64,000 nt of DNA from Epilithonimonas sp. JDS (GCF_021261315.1 NZ_JAJSAX010000001.1:124001-188000); one strand, 5' to 3'; counted from the stretch's first letter, positions 17,759 through 27,024 are shown. Notes: generated by a model from the letters alone, not told the origin. Program-made: numbers and translations.

Positions 17759-19330
17759 ATGGACACAATTACCATTATTATCGGTGTCGTTGCACTTATC
17801 GTAGGAGCGGTTGCAGGACTTTTCTTCGGAAAAAGTTCCCTTAACACAAAAGCGCAGTACGTAGTAGAAGATGCGAAAAAGACAGCCGAAAACATTATAG
17901 AAAAAGCCAATGTACAAGCAGAAGCTGTAAGAAAGGAGAAACACCTCCAGGCAAAAGAAAAATTCCTTGAACTGAAATCCCAACACGATGCAGACATCCA
18001 GTCAAGAGAACGAAAAATGCAGGAAGCTGAAAAACGTACGAAAGACAAGGAAAACAAACTGAACGACGAGCTTAGCAAAGCCGGAAAACTGGAAAAAGAT
18101 CTAGAAAGACAAGTTGGCGATTACAACAAAAAGCTGGAAGTTGTTCAGAAAAAACAACAGGATCTGGAAGCTGCAACAGCTCAAAAAGTAGAAATGCTGG
18201 AAAAAATATCCAACTACTCTGCAGAAGAAGCTAAGTCAGAATTGGTAGAATCTTTGAAAGCCGAAGCTAAAACTAAAGCATCAGCACACGTTCAAAGCAT
18301 TATGGAAGAAGCGCAGTTGAATGCGAAAAATGAAGCGAGAAAAATAATCATCCAAACCATTCAGAGAATTGGAACAGAACAAGCGGTAGAAAACTCAGTT
18401 TCTGTTTTTAATATTGAGTCAGACGAAATCAAAGGTAGAATCATTGGGCGTGAAGGTAGAAATATCCGTGCGCTGGAAGCTGCAACAGGTGTTGAAATCA
18501 TCGTTGATGATACGCCGGAAGCAATCCTTCTTTCTTGTTTCGACCCTGTGAGAAGAGAGATTGCGAGATTGTCACTTCACAGATTGGTAACGGATGGCAG
18601 AATCCACCCTGCGAGAATCGAGGAAGTGGTTGAAAAAACAAGAAAACAAATCGAGGAAGAAATCATCGAAGTTGGTAAAAGAACCATCATCGACCTTGGA
18701 ATCCACGGTCTTCACCCGGAATTGGTAAAAGTTGTGGGTAGAATGAAATTCCGTTCTTCTTATGGGCAGAATTTACTACAACACTCCAGAGAAGTGGCGA
18801 ACATCGCAGCGACTATGGCCGCAGAATTAGGATTAAATGTAAAACTTGCGAAAAGAGCTGGTTTACTACACGATATTGGGAAAGTTCCTGAGCAGGAATC
18901 TGAATTGCCACACGCACTTCTTGGAATGCAGTGGGCGGAGAAATATGGCGAGAACGCTGAAGTGATCAACGCTATTGGTGCTCACCACGATGAGATCGAA
19001 ATGACTTCTCTCCTATCGCCAATCATCCAGGTTGCCGATGCAATCTCCGGAGCAAGACCAGGCGCAAGAAGACAAGTCTTGGAATCTTACATCCAAAGGC
19101 TGAAAGATCTTGAAGCGGCTGCGTTAAGTTTCGACGGCGTTTCCAGCGCTTACGCAATCCAAGCGGGAAGAGAGCTTAGAGTTATGGTAGAAAGCGGAAA
19201 AGTGAACGACGAAAATGCTCACCAACTATCTTACGACATCTCTGAAAAAATCCAGAACGAGTTGACTTACCCAGGACAAGTAAGAGTAACTGTTATCAGA
19301 GAAACGAGATCTGTAAATATCGCAAGGTAA
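17759..19330 (+). CDS. rny: Ribonuclease Y
   Basis: An endoribonuclease that starts decay of many mRNAs from the inner membrane. The 523-residue product has an N-terminal membrane helix (about 5-25), a long charged coiled coil (about 35-200), a KH RNA-binding domain ([15 protein letters not shown]) and an HD metal-dependent phosphodiesterase domain (GLLHDIGK, later AHHDE). All expected catalytic histidine/aspartate residues are visible. Length matches the family. A good terminator follows at 19353-19384. Confidence 0.96.
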   Translation: MDTITIIIGVVALIVGAVAGLFFGKSSLNTKAQYVVEDAKKTAENIIEKANVQAEAVRKEKHLQAKEKFLELKSQHDADIQSRERKMQEAEKRTKDKENKLNDELSKAGKLEKDLERQVGDYNKKLEVVQKKQQDLEAATAQKVEMLEKISNYSAEEAKSELVESLKAEAKTKASAHVQSIMEEAQLNAKNEARKIIIQTIQRIGTEQAVENSVSVFNIESDEIKGRIIGREGRNIRALEAATGVEIIVDDTPEAILLSCFDPVRREIARLSLHRLVTDGRIHPARIEEVVEKTRKQIEEEIIEVGKRTIIDLGIHGLHPELVKVVGRMKFRSSYGQNLLQHSREVANIAATMAAELGLNVKLAKRAGLLHDIGKVPEQESELPHALLGMQWAEKYGENAEVINAIGAHHDEIEMTSLLSPIIQVADAISGARPGARRQVLESYIQRLKDLEAAALSFDGVSSAYAIQAGRELRVMVESGKVNDENAHQLSYDISEKIQNELTYPGQVRVTVIRETRSVNIAR

Positions 19331-19352
19331 TTCGGATTTGAATATAAATTAG

Positions 19353-19386
19353 AAAGGCTTCCAGATTTTGGAAGCCTTTTGTTTTT
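19353..19386 (+). terminator. Terminator of rny
   Basis: Perfect 10-base stem aaaggcttcc (19353-19362) / ggaagccttt (19370-19379), 7-base loop, followed by a T-rich run. It can also act for the convergent ggt transcript. Confidence 0.8.
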
Positions 19387-19415
19387 AAAGGTTTGTATCT
19401 TTTATAGATAATTTA

Positions 19416-21104
19416 CTATTCAACCCCAACAGAATCATCTCCTCGCCCATCCGCAACAGCGTGAACGGTTTTTTTGTCATCTACAAGAATCATTTCCGTT
19501 CTTCCAATCTGCTTGATTTTTTCGAATTTGTAATTCTTTTGTTCCAAAGCTTTGATAGTGGTTTCAGGAAAATTAGTTTCAACTTTTATATTTTCTGGCA
19601 GCCACTGGTGGTGGAATTTCGGAGCATTAACAGAGAAGTTTGCGTTTTGTTTAAAATCAATCACACCTACAATTGCCTGAAAAACTGAGGTCGGAATGGT
19701 TGTTCCGCCGGGTGTTCCCACCACAATTTTAATTTTATTGTCCTTCAAAACCAATGTCGGCGTCATGGATGAAAGCATTCTTTTTCCGGGTTCAATTTTA
19801 TTAGCTTCTCCGCCGACTGCGCCAAACATATTAGGAACGCCTGGTTTTATGGAAAAATCGTCCATTTCGTTGTTCAGGAAGAATCCTGCGCCGGAAACTA
19901 CGGTTTTGCTTCCGTAGAGTCCGTTCAGCGTCGTGGTTACGGAAACCGCATTTCCGAATTTGTCCAGGATGGAAACCTGAGTCGTTTCAGTACTTTCTTT
20001 TTGGTTTGGATTAATGATATTCCCAACATCTTTGCTTGGTGTTGCCTGTTTTGAGTTGAAAGATTTCCAACGGTTTTTGAGATATTCGTCTGAGATCAGC
20101 ATTTCGGTTTTGTCCTGGATAAAGTCCGGATCTCCCATATATTCTGCCCTGTCTGCAAAGGCTCTTCTTTCGGCTTCTACCATTATCTGAACCGCTTCCG
20201 CTGAATTCTGCTGGTATTTGGACAGATCTTCGAACGCTGACATCTTTAACATCTGAGCCAGCAAAGTTCCGCCACTGGATGGCAATGGCATCGCAACTAT
20301 CTGATGACCTTTGTAATCGAAGACCAAAGGTTTTCTTTCTTTTGTTTTATAATTTTTAAGATCTTGTGATTGGATGATTCCGTTTCCTAATTTCATTTCG
20401 GCGAGGATTAAATCGGCTGTTTTGCCTTGGTAAAATTCTTTCTCACCACCTTTCTGAATTCGTTTTAAAGTCTCAGCCAATTCTTTTTGGATCAGCAAGT
20501 CTCCGATTTTCCAGTCCTGATCTCTTACGAAGACCGTTTTGTTTCTGTTATTTTTAAGAAATTCAGCTTTATGTGAATTTAATAGTCCTGCTTCCTGTTC
20601 GGTGATTGCAAAGCCTTTCTCTGCCAGGTCAATGGCTGGTTCAATTAATTTAGCAAATGGAAGTTTTGCATATTTCAAGGTTTCGAACATTCCTGAAATA
20701 CTTCCGGGAACACCCACTGCCAATCGGCCATATTGGGAAAGATCTGTGTTTGCATTGCCCTGCTTGTCCCAATACATATCGAAAGATGCTTTTGAAGGGG
20801 CAGTTTCACGATAATCCAAAGCGATTTTTTTCCCTTCCGCCGTTGTAGCAACAAGAAATCCGCCACCACCGATATTTCCGGCCTGAGGATAAACGACCGC
20901 TAAAGCCAGCTGAGTTGCAATCACTGCATCGAAGGCATTTCCACCTTGTTTGAGGATTTTTGCGCCTGCTTCACTTGCTAACGGGTGTGCAGAAACTACG
21001 ACGCCTTTGTTTTTAACTTTGACTTCTTTGATGATGTTGATATCTGTGTATTGCGCAGAAACCGTGATTGATAAAAGAAAACTTGCGTATAATATTTTTT
21101 TCAT
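19416..21104 (-). CDS. ggt: Gamma-glutamyltransferase
   Basis: A periplasmic or exported enzyme that cleaves and transfers gamma-glutamyl groups, for example from glutathione. The 562-residue precursor has a signal peptide (cleavage near VSAQ). The autoprocessing site is at TTQVSILD, where the second Thr becomes the N-terminal nucleophile of the small subunit. PLPSSGGT forms the usual glycine-serine loop. All features of a functional Ntn-hydrolase are present. Single gene. Confidence 0.93.
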   Translation of the reverse strand: MKKILYASFLLSITVSAQYTDINIIKEVKVKNKGVVVSAHPLASEAGAKILKQGGNAFDAVIATQLALAVVYPQAGNIGGGGFLVATTAEGKKIALDYRETAPSKASFDMYWDKQGNANTDLSQYGRLAVGVPGSISGMFETLKYAKLPFAKLIEPAIDLAEKGFAITEQEAGLLNSHKAEFLKNNRNKTVFVRDQDWKIGDLLIQKELAETLKRIQKGGEKEFYQGKTADLILAEMKLGNGIIQSQDLKNYKTKERKPLVFDYKGHQIVAMPLPSSGGTLLAQMLKMSAFEDLSKYQQNSAEAVQIMVEAERRAFADRAEYMGDPDFIQDKTEMLISDEYLKNRWKSFNSKQATPSKDVGNIINPNQKESTETTQVSILDKFGNAVSVTTTLNGLYGSKTVVSGAGFFLNNEMDDFSIKPGVPNMFGAVGGEANKIEPGKRMLSSMTPTLVLKDNKIKIVVGTPGGTTIPTSVFQAIVGVIDFKQNANFSVNAPKFHHQWLPENIKVETNFPETTIKALEQKNYKFEKIKQIGRTEMILVDDKKTVHAVADGRGDDSVGVE

Positions 21105-21199
21105 ATTGATATTTTATTTTTATTATTAACCACCCATAATTTCAAAATAATTTTGAAAATTTGCCCATCCATTGGAGTGAAATTTTGGTTGGTGGAATT

Positions 21200-21760
21200 T
21201 TATTCTATGATGATCTGTAATCTGTCTAATAATCCTGCGAGATTGTCTTTTGCAAATTTGGTTTTTTTGAGTTGATTTTTTGTCGGATCGATGGAAAAAT
21301 TGATGGCATTTTTGAGATTGGCATTGTCTAATATCGTTCTGTCAAAAACTGCATCAGTTAGATTTGAATGATCGAAAAATGAATTCGACAAGTTGGTTTC
21401 TGTAAAATCCACTTCTTTTAAACTGGAATTTTTAAACGTTGTTTTCCTTATATCCAATTGATAAAACGATGAATGGTCCAAAATACAATCTTCAAATTTG
21501 AAAGATATATTGAAAGAATGTGCATCCTCAAAATTAAGGCCGATCATCTTGCAGTTTTTGAAAACCACTTCGCGGAAAGCAGTCTGATGAATCTTTGCAT
21601 TACTGAGATCACAGTCTTTGAAGTCACAATCTGAGAATTTGAAATCAGAAAGATTATGATCGGAAAAATTGATTTCGGTAAAAATACAGTTTTCGTAATC
21701 CGCTTTTTCAAACTTTTCTGTGCTGATTTTCGTGAATTGTTGGTCAGAGAAATAGTTCAT
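21200..21760 (-). CDS. Pentapeptide-repeat protein
   Basis: A 186-residue soluble protein with recurring five-residue units of the A(D/N)LxX/F type, such as FSDCDFKDCDLSNAKI and VDFTETNLSNSFFDHSNL. These build a right-handed quadrilateral beta-helix. The family includes DNA-mimic proteins (McbG, Qnr), but nothing here shows gyrase protection. No signal peptide, so cytoplasmic. Function unassigned. Confidence 0.8.
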   Translation of the reverse strand: MNYFSDQQFTKISTEKFEKADYENCIFTEINFSDHNLSDFKFSDCDFKDCDLSNAKIHQTAFREVVFKNCKMIGLNFEDAHSFNISFKFEDCILDHSSFYQLDIRKTTFKNSSLKEVDFTETNLSNSFFDHSNLTDAVFDRTILDNANLKNAINFSIDPTKNQLKKTKFAKDNLAGLLDRLQIIIE

Positions 21761-21890
21761 TGGTCTTGAAATAGAAATTAATGTTTTTCTTGATTTTTGG
21801 TTTTGAAACGAACTGTAAAAAGTCCTATTTTAGACCTTTCGAAAAAACATATAAATTTACTGAATAGTTTGATGAAGCCGAAATTCTTAA

Positions 21891-23270
21891 ATGGAAAATT
21901 CTAAAAAAGTTTTAATTGTCACCTATTATTGGCCGCCTGCTGGTGGACCCGGCGTTCAGCGTTGGCTGAAGTTTGCAAAATATCTTCCCGAATTTGGCTG
22001 GGAACCGATCATCTACACACCAGAAAATCCGAGTTATCCTTTGGTGGATGAGACTTTGACCAAAGAAGTCCCGCAAGATCTGAAAATCGTGAAAACAAAT
22101 ATTTGGGAGCCTTACCAGATTGCGGAGAAATTCAGTAAGAGCAATAAGAAATTCAAGGGTGGACAGTTTGATGTTGGGAAGAATCAGTCTTTTGTTTCGA
22201 AGCTTTCGATTTTCATTAGAGGAAATTTTTTTATTCCAGATGCGAGGAAATTTTGGGTAAAACCTTCGATTAAATTTTTGAAGAATTATCTGCAAGAAAA
22301 TCATATTGATACGATTGTCACGACTGGTCCGCCGCACAGTTTGCACTTGATCGGACTTGGACTGAAAAAGGAATTGCCAGATTTGAAGTGGATCGCTGAC
22401 TTTCGCGATCCTTGGACAGAGATTTCCTACTACAAACATTTGAAACTAACTTCCGGTTCTGACAGAAAACATAGAGAACTTGAGAAATCGGTTTTTGAAA
22501 ATGCTGATTTGACACTTGCAACGAGCTATACGGATGCTGAGAATTTCAGAAAAAATGGAGCGAATGCTTTTTGTGTGACGAATGGATTTGATAAGTTGGA
22601 GAGTCGGAGTGTTGGAGTGTTGGAGTGTTGGAGCGTCCAAGCTTCTGAGAATTCACGTAGCGAGAGTATTGGAACTCTAAAACCCTCGAACTCTCAAACC
22701 CTCAAACCCAAATTCACTTTGAGTTACGTTGGTGTACTTGAACAATTGAGGAATCCGGATAATCTTTGGAAGGCTTTGATTACGCTTTGTGTAAAACATC
22801 AGGATTTTGCTGAGGACTTTGAACTGAAATTTGTTGGACGAGTGGACAATAAAATTCTGAATGAAATAGAGAATTCTGTTTTGAAAAATAATATCTGGAA
22901 TCTTGGCTATTTGGCGCACGACGAATCTGTGAAGGAGATGGAAAATTCTGACCTGCTTCTGATCACCAATTTTCCTAGTGAAAGTTCGAAAGGCATCATT
23001 CCGGGAAAGTTGTTTGAATATCTGGCGACCGGAAAGAAAATCATTTCGTTTGGACCGAAAGATGCTGATGTAGAAACGATTCTCAACAAAACCAACGCGG
23101 GAAAACATTTTGATTATTCTGAAAGTTTGGAAATCCAGAGTTTTATATTTTCACTGTATGAGGATTGGAAAAATGGAAAATCGATTCAGAATTCTGCTGA
23201 TATCAATGAGTTTAGCCGAAGAGAGCTGACAAAGAAACTGGCGGTGAAGCTGGAGGGTTTGAGGGTTTGA
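21891..23270 (+). CDS. GT4-like glycosyltransferase with a repeat-derived insertion
   Basis: A GT-B glycosyltransferase of 459 residues. The N-terminal acceptor domain starts YYWPPAGGPGVQRWLKFAKY, typical of flavobacterial GT4 proteins. The C-terminal donor domain contains EYLATGKKIISFGP. Residues about 236-273 (bases 22597-22709) consist of translated minisatellite DNA in two opposite orientations (VGVLECWSV, LKPSNSQTLKP) placed between the two Rossmann domains. The frame is kept. The last codons (GLRV) and the stop also fall in a repeat. Likely role: cell-surface polysaccharide synthesis. Confidence 0.85.
   Translation: MENSKKVLIVTYYWPPAGGPGVQRWLKFAKYLPEFGWEPIIYTPENPSYPLVDETLTKEVPQDLKIVKTNIWEPYQIAEKFSKSNKKFKGGQFDVGKNQSFVSKLSIFIRGNFFIPDARKFWVKPSIKFLKNYLQENHIDTIVTTGPPHSLHLIGLGLKKELPDLKWIADFRDPWTEISYYKHLKLTSGSDRKHRELEKSVFENADLTLATSYTDAENFRKNGANAFCVTNGFDKLESRSVGVLECWSVQASENSRSESIGTLKPSNSQTLKPKFTLSYVGVLEQLRNPDNLWKALITLCVKHQDFAEDFELKFVGRVDNKILNEIENSVLKNNIWNLGYLAHDESVKEMENSDLLLITNFPSESSKGIIPGKLFEYLATGKKIISFGPKDADVETILNKTNAGKHFDYSESLEIQSFIFSLYEDWKNGKSIQNSADINEFSRRELTKKLAVKLEGLRV
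22597..22710. repeat. Inverted minisatellite insertion inside the glycosyltransferase gene
   Basis: Three units of ggagtgtt occur at 22607-22632. Opposite-orientation units follow in aaccctcgaactctcaaacc and beyond (22680-22710). The block is in-frame, starts after a domain boundary and shares its units with the array after the stop codon at 23256-23345. Confidence 0.7.
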
Positions 23271-23345
23271 GGGTTGGAGAGTTTGAGAGTTGGGGAGTTT
23301 GGGAGTTTGAGAGTTCGAGGGTTTTCAGATTGGAAAGCTTTTGGG
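23256..23345. repeat. 'gagggtttgag' minisatellite array
   Basis: Imperfect 8-9 base units (gagggttt, gagagttt, ggagtttg) repeat about nine times, beginning inside the last codons of the glycosyltransferase gene. The stop codon TGA is part of a unit. The same family is seen at 9578, 22597, 35413 and 48040. Confidence 0.75.
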
Positions 23346-23632
23346 TTTAGGGAACTTCAATCTGTTGCAAAACCCTCAACTTTGCGCAGCGCGTGAGGGA
23401 TGGCAGTGGTTATCCTTTTTATTTTTTTTGTGCTGAAACCAAATCCGGAAAGGTAATCTTCTGAAAAAATAAAAAGATATGAACGGACAGCCCGGCCCGA
23501 GCGGAGACCCATCGTGATCTTCGGACGACACGTGCTGGCGAGGGACACGCCAAAATTATTTTAAAACTTAATTGTTGGCACAAAATTTTCTAGTACCTTG
23601 AGTAATTAATATTAACATAAAAAAATTACAAA
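23271..23632. other. Intergenic region of repeats and a structured element
   Basis: This 360-base gap holds the end of the minisatellite array, then from about 23386 to 23550 a GC-richer block with a long hairpin. Bases 23411-23427 (tatcctttttatttttt) pair with 23464-23479 (aaaaaataaaaagata) apart from one bulged C. A conserved-looking segment acagcccggcccgagcgg follows. I recall closely similar intergenic blocks in many flavobacteria. No supported ORF is present; a 63-codon ORF on the minus strand has no protein-like features. Confidence 0.5.
23575..23590 (+). promoter_or_regulatory. Possible sigma-54-type promoter before the YtxH-like gene
   Basis: TTGGCAC, five bases, then TTTC matches the -24/-12 pattern TGGCAC-N5-TTGC at all but one base. 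An alternative reading is a sigma-ABfr promoter, TTG (23572-23574)-N19-TACCTTGA. Both lie about 45 bases before the ATG. Confidence 0.35.
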
Positions 23633-23902
23633 ATGGGAAATAAAACAAATGGCCTTTTGGCATTGTTAGGTGTTGGAGCTTTGGCTTGGTGGAAATATAA
23701 AAAGTCTTCTCCGGAAGATCAGCAAAAGGTAAAAGACACCTTCAATAACGCTAAAGAGAATCTGACGAAATTTGGAAACGATTTGAAAGATAAAGCAACT
23801 CAAACAGCAGAACAATTGAAAGAAAGAGCTGGAGAAACAGCCGATCAGTTCAAAAATAAAGCTGAAGAAGTGAAGACAGACGTTCAGAACGCTGCACAAT
23901 AA
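23633..23902 (+). CDS. YtxH-like small membrane/coiled-coil protein
   Basis: An 89-residue protein with a short N-terminal hydrophobic segment (residues about 7-19, GLLALLGVGALAWW) followed by an amphipathic, Lys/Glu/Ala-rich helix with 11-residue-like periodicity (DLKDKATQTAEQLKERAGE). This looks like YtxH or LEA-type stress proteins. Function is unknown; a stress or envelope role is inferred. A strong terminator follows directly. Confidence 0.75.
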   Translation: MGNKTNGLLALLGVGALAWWKYKKSSPEDQQKVKDTFNNAKENLTKFGNDLKDKATQTAEQLKERAGETADQFKNKAEEVKTDVQNAAQ

Positions 23903-23908
23903 AACAAA

Positions 23909-23939
23909 AACCGTCTCAGTAAAATGAGACGGTTTTTTT
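23909..23939. terminator. Terminator between the YtxH-like and EamA genes
   Basis: Perfect 10-base stem aaccgtctca (23909-23918)/tgagacggtt (23925-23934) with a 6-base loop and T-run on the plus strand. The A-run on the left lets it work for the convergent minus-strand gene as well. Confidence 0.88.
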
Positions 23940-23949
23940 ATGCAATTTT

Positions 23950-24933
23950 TTAATGGTAAGCCTTGGCTGGCTCTACTTCATTTTTGGATGGCAGATTCAT
24001 CAAAACTATTGCGAATAAGATCAATGCGATCCCGAGCCACTGGACGAGAATCACTTTTTCGTTCAATAACATAAAAGCCATCGTGACGGAAACCGGAAGT
24101 TCCAAAGATGAGATGATGCTTCCCAATCCCAAACCTGCTTTCGGGAATCCGATGTTGAATAAAATCGGTGGAATGATGGTTCCGAATAATGCCAGAACAA
24201 CTCCGTAAGTCCAGAAAATGGAATAATCAAAAGGGCGGATGTGTTGTGTATTATCCGTAAAATTGAGGTAAACAGATCTCAGTCCTTCAAAATGCAAAGG
24301 TCCAATCTGGGCGAAGAATAAAAATAACATTACAACTGCCAAACCGCCTGTCAGCATCGTCATACTTTTCCTCAGAACTGGTAAATGCGTTGCGATCGTA
24401 TTTGATGTAAACATTGTCATTGTAAAAGATGCCGCTGCCAGAACACCCCAAAAGATGCCGTGCCAGTCGATTTCTACTTCCATATTGATCAGGTTGGTTG
24501 CCAGGACTGTACCTGTCAAAACGATGATTACCGCAACAATTTTTCTTGCATTCGGGAATTTTTTGGCGATGAAACTTTCCACCACAACGCTGAACCAAAC
24601 AGATTGCATCAACAAAACAATGGCGATGGAAACATTGATATATTGAACCGCGATGTAATAAAACAAACTGGTAAAACCCATAGAAGTTCCGGCAAGCATC
24701 AACATTCTGATCTCTTTGGAATTTGGTTTTGACAAAGGTTTTTTGGAGGTTTTTGTCTGGATTAAATTTAAAATTAATAATCCTAAAAATCCTAGGACAA
24801 ACTGCGCTGTTGTGACCTCAGAAGTGGTGAATCCATCCTTGTAAGACATCTTCACAAACGTCGCCAGCATTCCGTAAATACTTGCTCCGATCCCTACAAA
24901 CAATACACCTTTTAATATATTTCTTTTCTCCAT
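23950..24933 (-). CDS. EamA-family transporter (drug/metabolite superfamily)
   Basis: I start at the ATG at 24933 (327 residues, MEKRNILKGVLFVGIGASIY), because the 36 residues upstream are not family-like. About ten membrane helices form two EamA halves; the second ends with the SLELPVSVTMAFMLLNEK type motif. The family exports metabolites or amino acids across the inner membrane. Substrate unknown. Confidence 0.88.
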   Translation of the reverse strand: MEKRNILKGVLFVGIGASIYGMLATFVKMSYKDGFTTSEVTTAQFVLGFLGLLILNLIQTKTSKKPLSKPNSKEIRMLMLAGTSMGFTSLFYYIAVQYINVSIAIVLLMQSVWFSVVVESFIAKKFPNARKIVAVIIVLTGTVLATNLINMEVEIDWHGIFWGVLAAASFTMTMFTSNTIATHLPVLRKSMTMLTGGLAVVMLFLFFAQIGPLHFEGLRSVYLNFTDNTQHIRPFDYSIFWTYGVVLALFGTIIPPILFNIGFPKAGLGLGSIISSLELPVSVTMAFMLLNEKVILVQWLGIALILFAIVLMNLPSKNEVEPAKAYH

Positions 24934-25022
24934 AACTATTTTTGAGCCGGCAAAAATACGATTAAAAAAATAGCTGAGGAATTTTGGAATCATTAAGATA
25001 ATTGAAAATCTTATCATTAAAT

Positions 25023-25056
25023 CGAAAAAAAACCGTCTCAAAATTATGAAACGGTT
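25023..25056 (-). terminator. Terminator of the P-domain protein gene
   Basis: On the minus strand aaccgtttca (25056-25047) pairs with tgagacggtt (25040-25031) with one U-G pair, followed by eight T residues. It is nearly identical in stem sequence to the terminator at 23909. Confidence 0.8.
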
Positions 25057-25084
25057 CTATTTTGTATTTAGAAATTACAAGATT

Positions 25085-25948
25085 CTATTTCTTGATCAAT
25101 TTGATGGTCATCATTTTTTCTCCATTAACTGTTGGCGCAAGGATATAAATGCCAGATGTCCAGTTTTCTGTCGGGATTTTAAGATCTCCGGAAGTATTCT
25201 TGGCTGACGGCTGATAAGAGTAGACTTTTTTTCCATCCATAGAATAGATATCAAATTTTACATCTTTTGCAGACGTATTGACTTTCAGATTCAGAGTTTC
25301 TTTAAATGGATTTCCCAATACAGAAAGTCCTGGTGTGCTCACAATTGAGGTGTTGACACCCAAAAATGTACCCGGATCAAAAACGATCTGCCAGTTGTTG
25401 ACAGAACCTGTATCTCCAGTCACGGAATCAAAAAGCTTAAGTTTCCAGTCTCCGCTAACGGCAAGCCCTGTAAACATCGTTGCTAAATTAGCTTCGGTGT
25501 AATCTGTAGGTGTTGTATTGACTCCGGTTGTCGGAAGGTAAGTTCCTGCAGGGATGTTTGTACTGCTGGTCCAAGTAGCAAGTGCAACAAGTTTGGAACT
25601 GGCAGCAGAATTAAATGCGATGACGTTGCCAGCCAAAAAGTTTGCACTGGAACCTACAGTTCCTGACGCAGCGGCATTGTTTAATCTTTTCAGCAAAGCG
25701 ATAGCACCCGTCTCAGGTCCTGAAGGTGGAACCAGCGCAATGGTAAGATCACCAGCCCAGGTGTGAGTCAAATCTAGTTTGACCGTAACTTTGGAAGGAT
25801 CTGAAATGGTTTTTACCAAACTGACCGGAATCGTAGAAGTAACGCCTGTTGTACTGTTATCCGGGATGGCGGTAAGTGTGTTGTTGCTAAAAGTTTGTGC
25901 ACCAAGCGTACCTGATAGCAAGATTGCAAAGAGTAATTTTTTGTTCAT
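25085..25948 (-). CDS. Exported P-domain protein with T9SS sorting domain
   Basis: The ATG at 25948 gives a signal peptide MNKKLLFAILLSGTLGAQ. Residues about 18-200 form a proprotein-convertase P domain (DLTHTWAGDLTIALVPPSG, SGDWKLKLFD near its end), without any subtilisin domain. The last 85 residues are a T9SS type A sorting domain (LGNPFKETLNLKV, DGKKVYSYQ, SGIYILAPTVNGEKMMTIKLIKK split over its strands). It should be secreted by the T9SS and attached at or released from the surface. Usually P domains accompany proteases, so a stand-alone one is notable. Function unknown. Confidence 0.85.
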   Translation of the reverse strand: MNKKLLFAILLSGTLGAQTFSNNTLTAIPDNSTTGVTSTIPVSLVKTISDPSKVTVKLDLTHTWAGDLTIALVPPSGPETGAIALLKRLNNAAASGTVGSSANFLAGNVIAFNSAASSKLVALATWTSSTNIPAGTYLPTTGVNTTPTDYTEANLATMFTGLAVSGDWKLKLFDSVTGDTGSVNNWQIVFDPGTFLGVNTSIVSTPGLSVLGNPFKETLNLKVNTSAKDVKFDIYSMDGKKVYSYQPSAKNTSGDLKIPTENWTSGIYILAPTVNGEKMMTIKLIKK

Positions 25949-26190
25949 AATTGTTTGTTTTAAAAAGTTAATAATCAAATTTATATAACAATTTTTAATA
26001 AACTAATCTATTTAACCATTATTAACATATAATTAATATTAAAAAACGCATTAATTTAATTTATATTTATTTTTTATGTTAAATATTTAAAATATTAATA
26101 ATTATAAATATTCAAATATTATTCTATTGAAACGATATTATTTGTAAATATCATTACAGGATCCTCAGTAATAACAATAATATTTATGAC

Positions 26191-26216
26191 AAAAAAAAAC
26201 CGCCATTTGGCGGTTC
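26191..26216 (-). terminator. Terminator of the T9SS cargo gene at 26220
   Basis: aaccgcca (26198-26205)/tggcggtt (26208-26215) forms a short GC-rich hairpin, followed on the minus strand by nine T residues. The 200 bases between it and 25979 are extremely AT-rich and contain no ORF. Confidence 0.8.
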
Positions 26217-26219
26217 TAA

Positions 26220-26975
26220 TTATTCTTTGATCAATCTATTCTGAGTTTTGCTGCCATCTTTATTTTCGACAGTGAGAAAATAAATTCCTTTTTGAAGCTC
26301 AGATAATTTTATTTCTTTTGAAACTTCAGTAAAAGCTTTAAGTTTTCTTCCAGAAACATCAGAAACCGTAATCGATTTTACCGCCTCAGCATTATCTATA
26401 TGAACAACCTCTTTGAAAGGATTTGGATAAAACTTAGTTTCCTTCTTAGCTAAATCTGAAGTTCCTAAAGTAGCCTGAGTCATCACAAACTCATCCAGAA
26501 TCACATTGTAATCTCCTGACATCCATTGCCCGGAAACTCTGAATCTGAAATCTGATCCAGCCGGAACCGTACCTTGAGGAAGAGAAAAAGCCACTGTCTG
26601 GCAAGAAACCACAGAAGTCAAATTGATGGTTTGAAGGGTCTGATAGCTTGTACCGCCATCAATAGAATACTCCACTTTCAAAGTTCCGTTGACTGTCGCA
26701 TTATTATAAACAAAGGTTTTATAACGGAAAGAAACATCAAGTTTTCCTCCTGTTGAAGCAGTTGACGCATAAGTTGTAGATCCAACCATTCCGCCGCTCC
26801 AGAAATTTCTCGTCAATCCGTAAGATCCTACACAAGGGGAAACCACGCTGCTTCTGAAAAATGAGACATTGGTAAAACCGGGATAAGTTGTGTTTTCAAA
26901 ACCTTGATTCACATTGATCTGAGCTGAGGAAAACAGTGAGGTAATCAAACCTGCAAATAGTAATTTTTTTTTCAT
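26220..26975 (-). CDS. T9SS type A sorting-domain protein
   Basis: A 251-residue exported protein: signal peptide (cleavage near FSSAQ), a beta-sandwich domain of the MAM/jelly-roll kind (SFRYKTFVYNNATVNGTLKVEYSI is the core, spread over residues 80-105), and a C-terminal sorting domain beginning FYPNPFKEVVHI and ending with KTQNRLIKE. Secreted by the T9SS. No enzyme motif; possibly an adhesin-like or carbohydrate-binding protein. Confidence 0.85.
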   Translation of the reverse strand: MKKKLLFAGLITSLFSSAQINVNQGFENTTYPGFTNVSFFRSSVVSPCVGSYGLTRNFWSGGMVGSTTYASTASTGGKLDVSFRYKTFVYNNATVNGTLKVEYSIDGGTSYQTLQTINLTSVVSCQTVAFSLPQGTVPAGSDFRFRVSGQWMSGDYNVILDEFVMTQATLGTSDLAKKETKFYPNPFKEVVHIDNAEAVKSITVSDVSGRKLKAFTEVSKEIKLSELQKGIYFLTVENKDGSKTQNRLIKE

Positions 26976-26995
26976 TTATTTAAATATGTTAAATT

Positions 26996-27024
26996 AAAAA
27001 GCCACCCGAAATAATTCGGGTGGC
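26996..27024 (-). terminator. Terminator of rpsA
   Basis: Perfect 10-base stem gccacccgaa (27001-27010)/ttcgggtggc (27015-27024), 4-base loop, followed on the minus strand by a T-run. It lies 33 bases downstream of rpsA. Confidence 0.9.
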
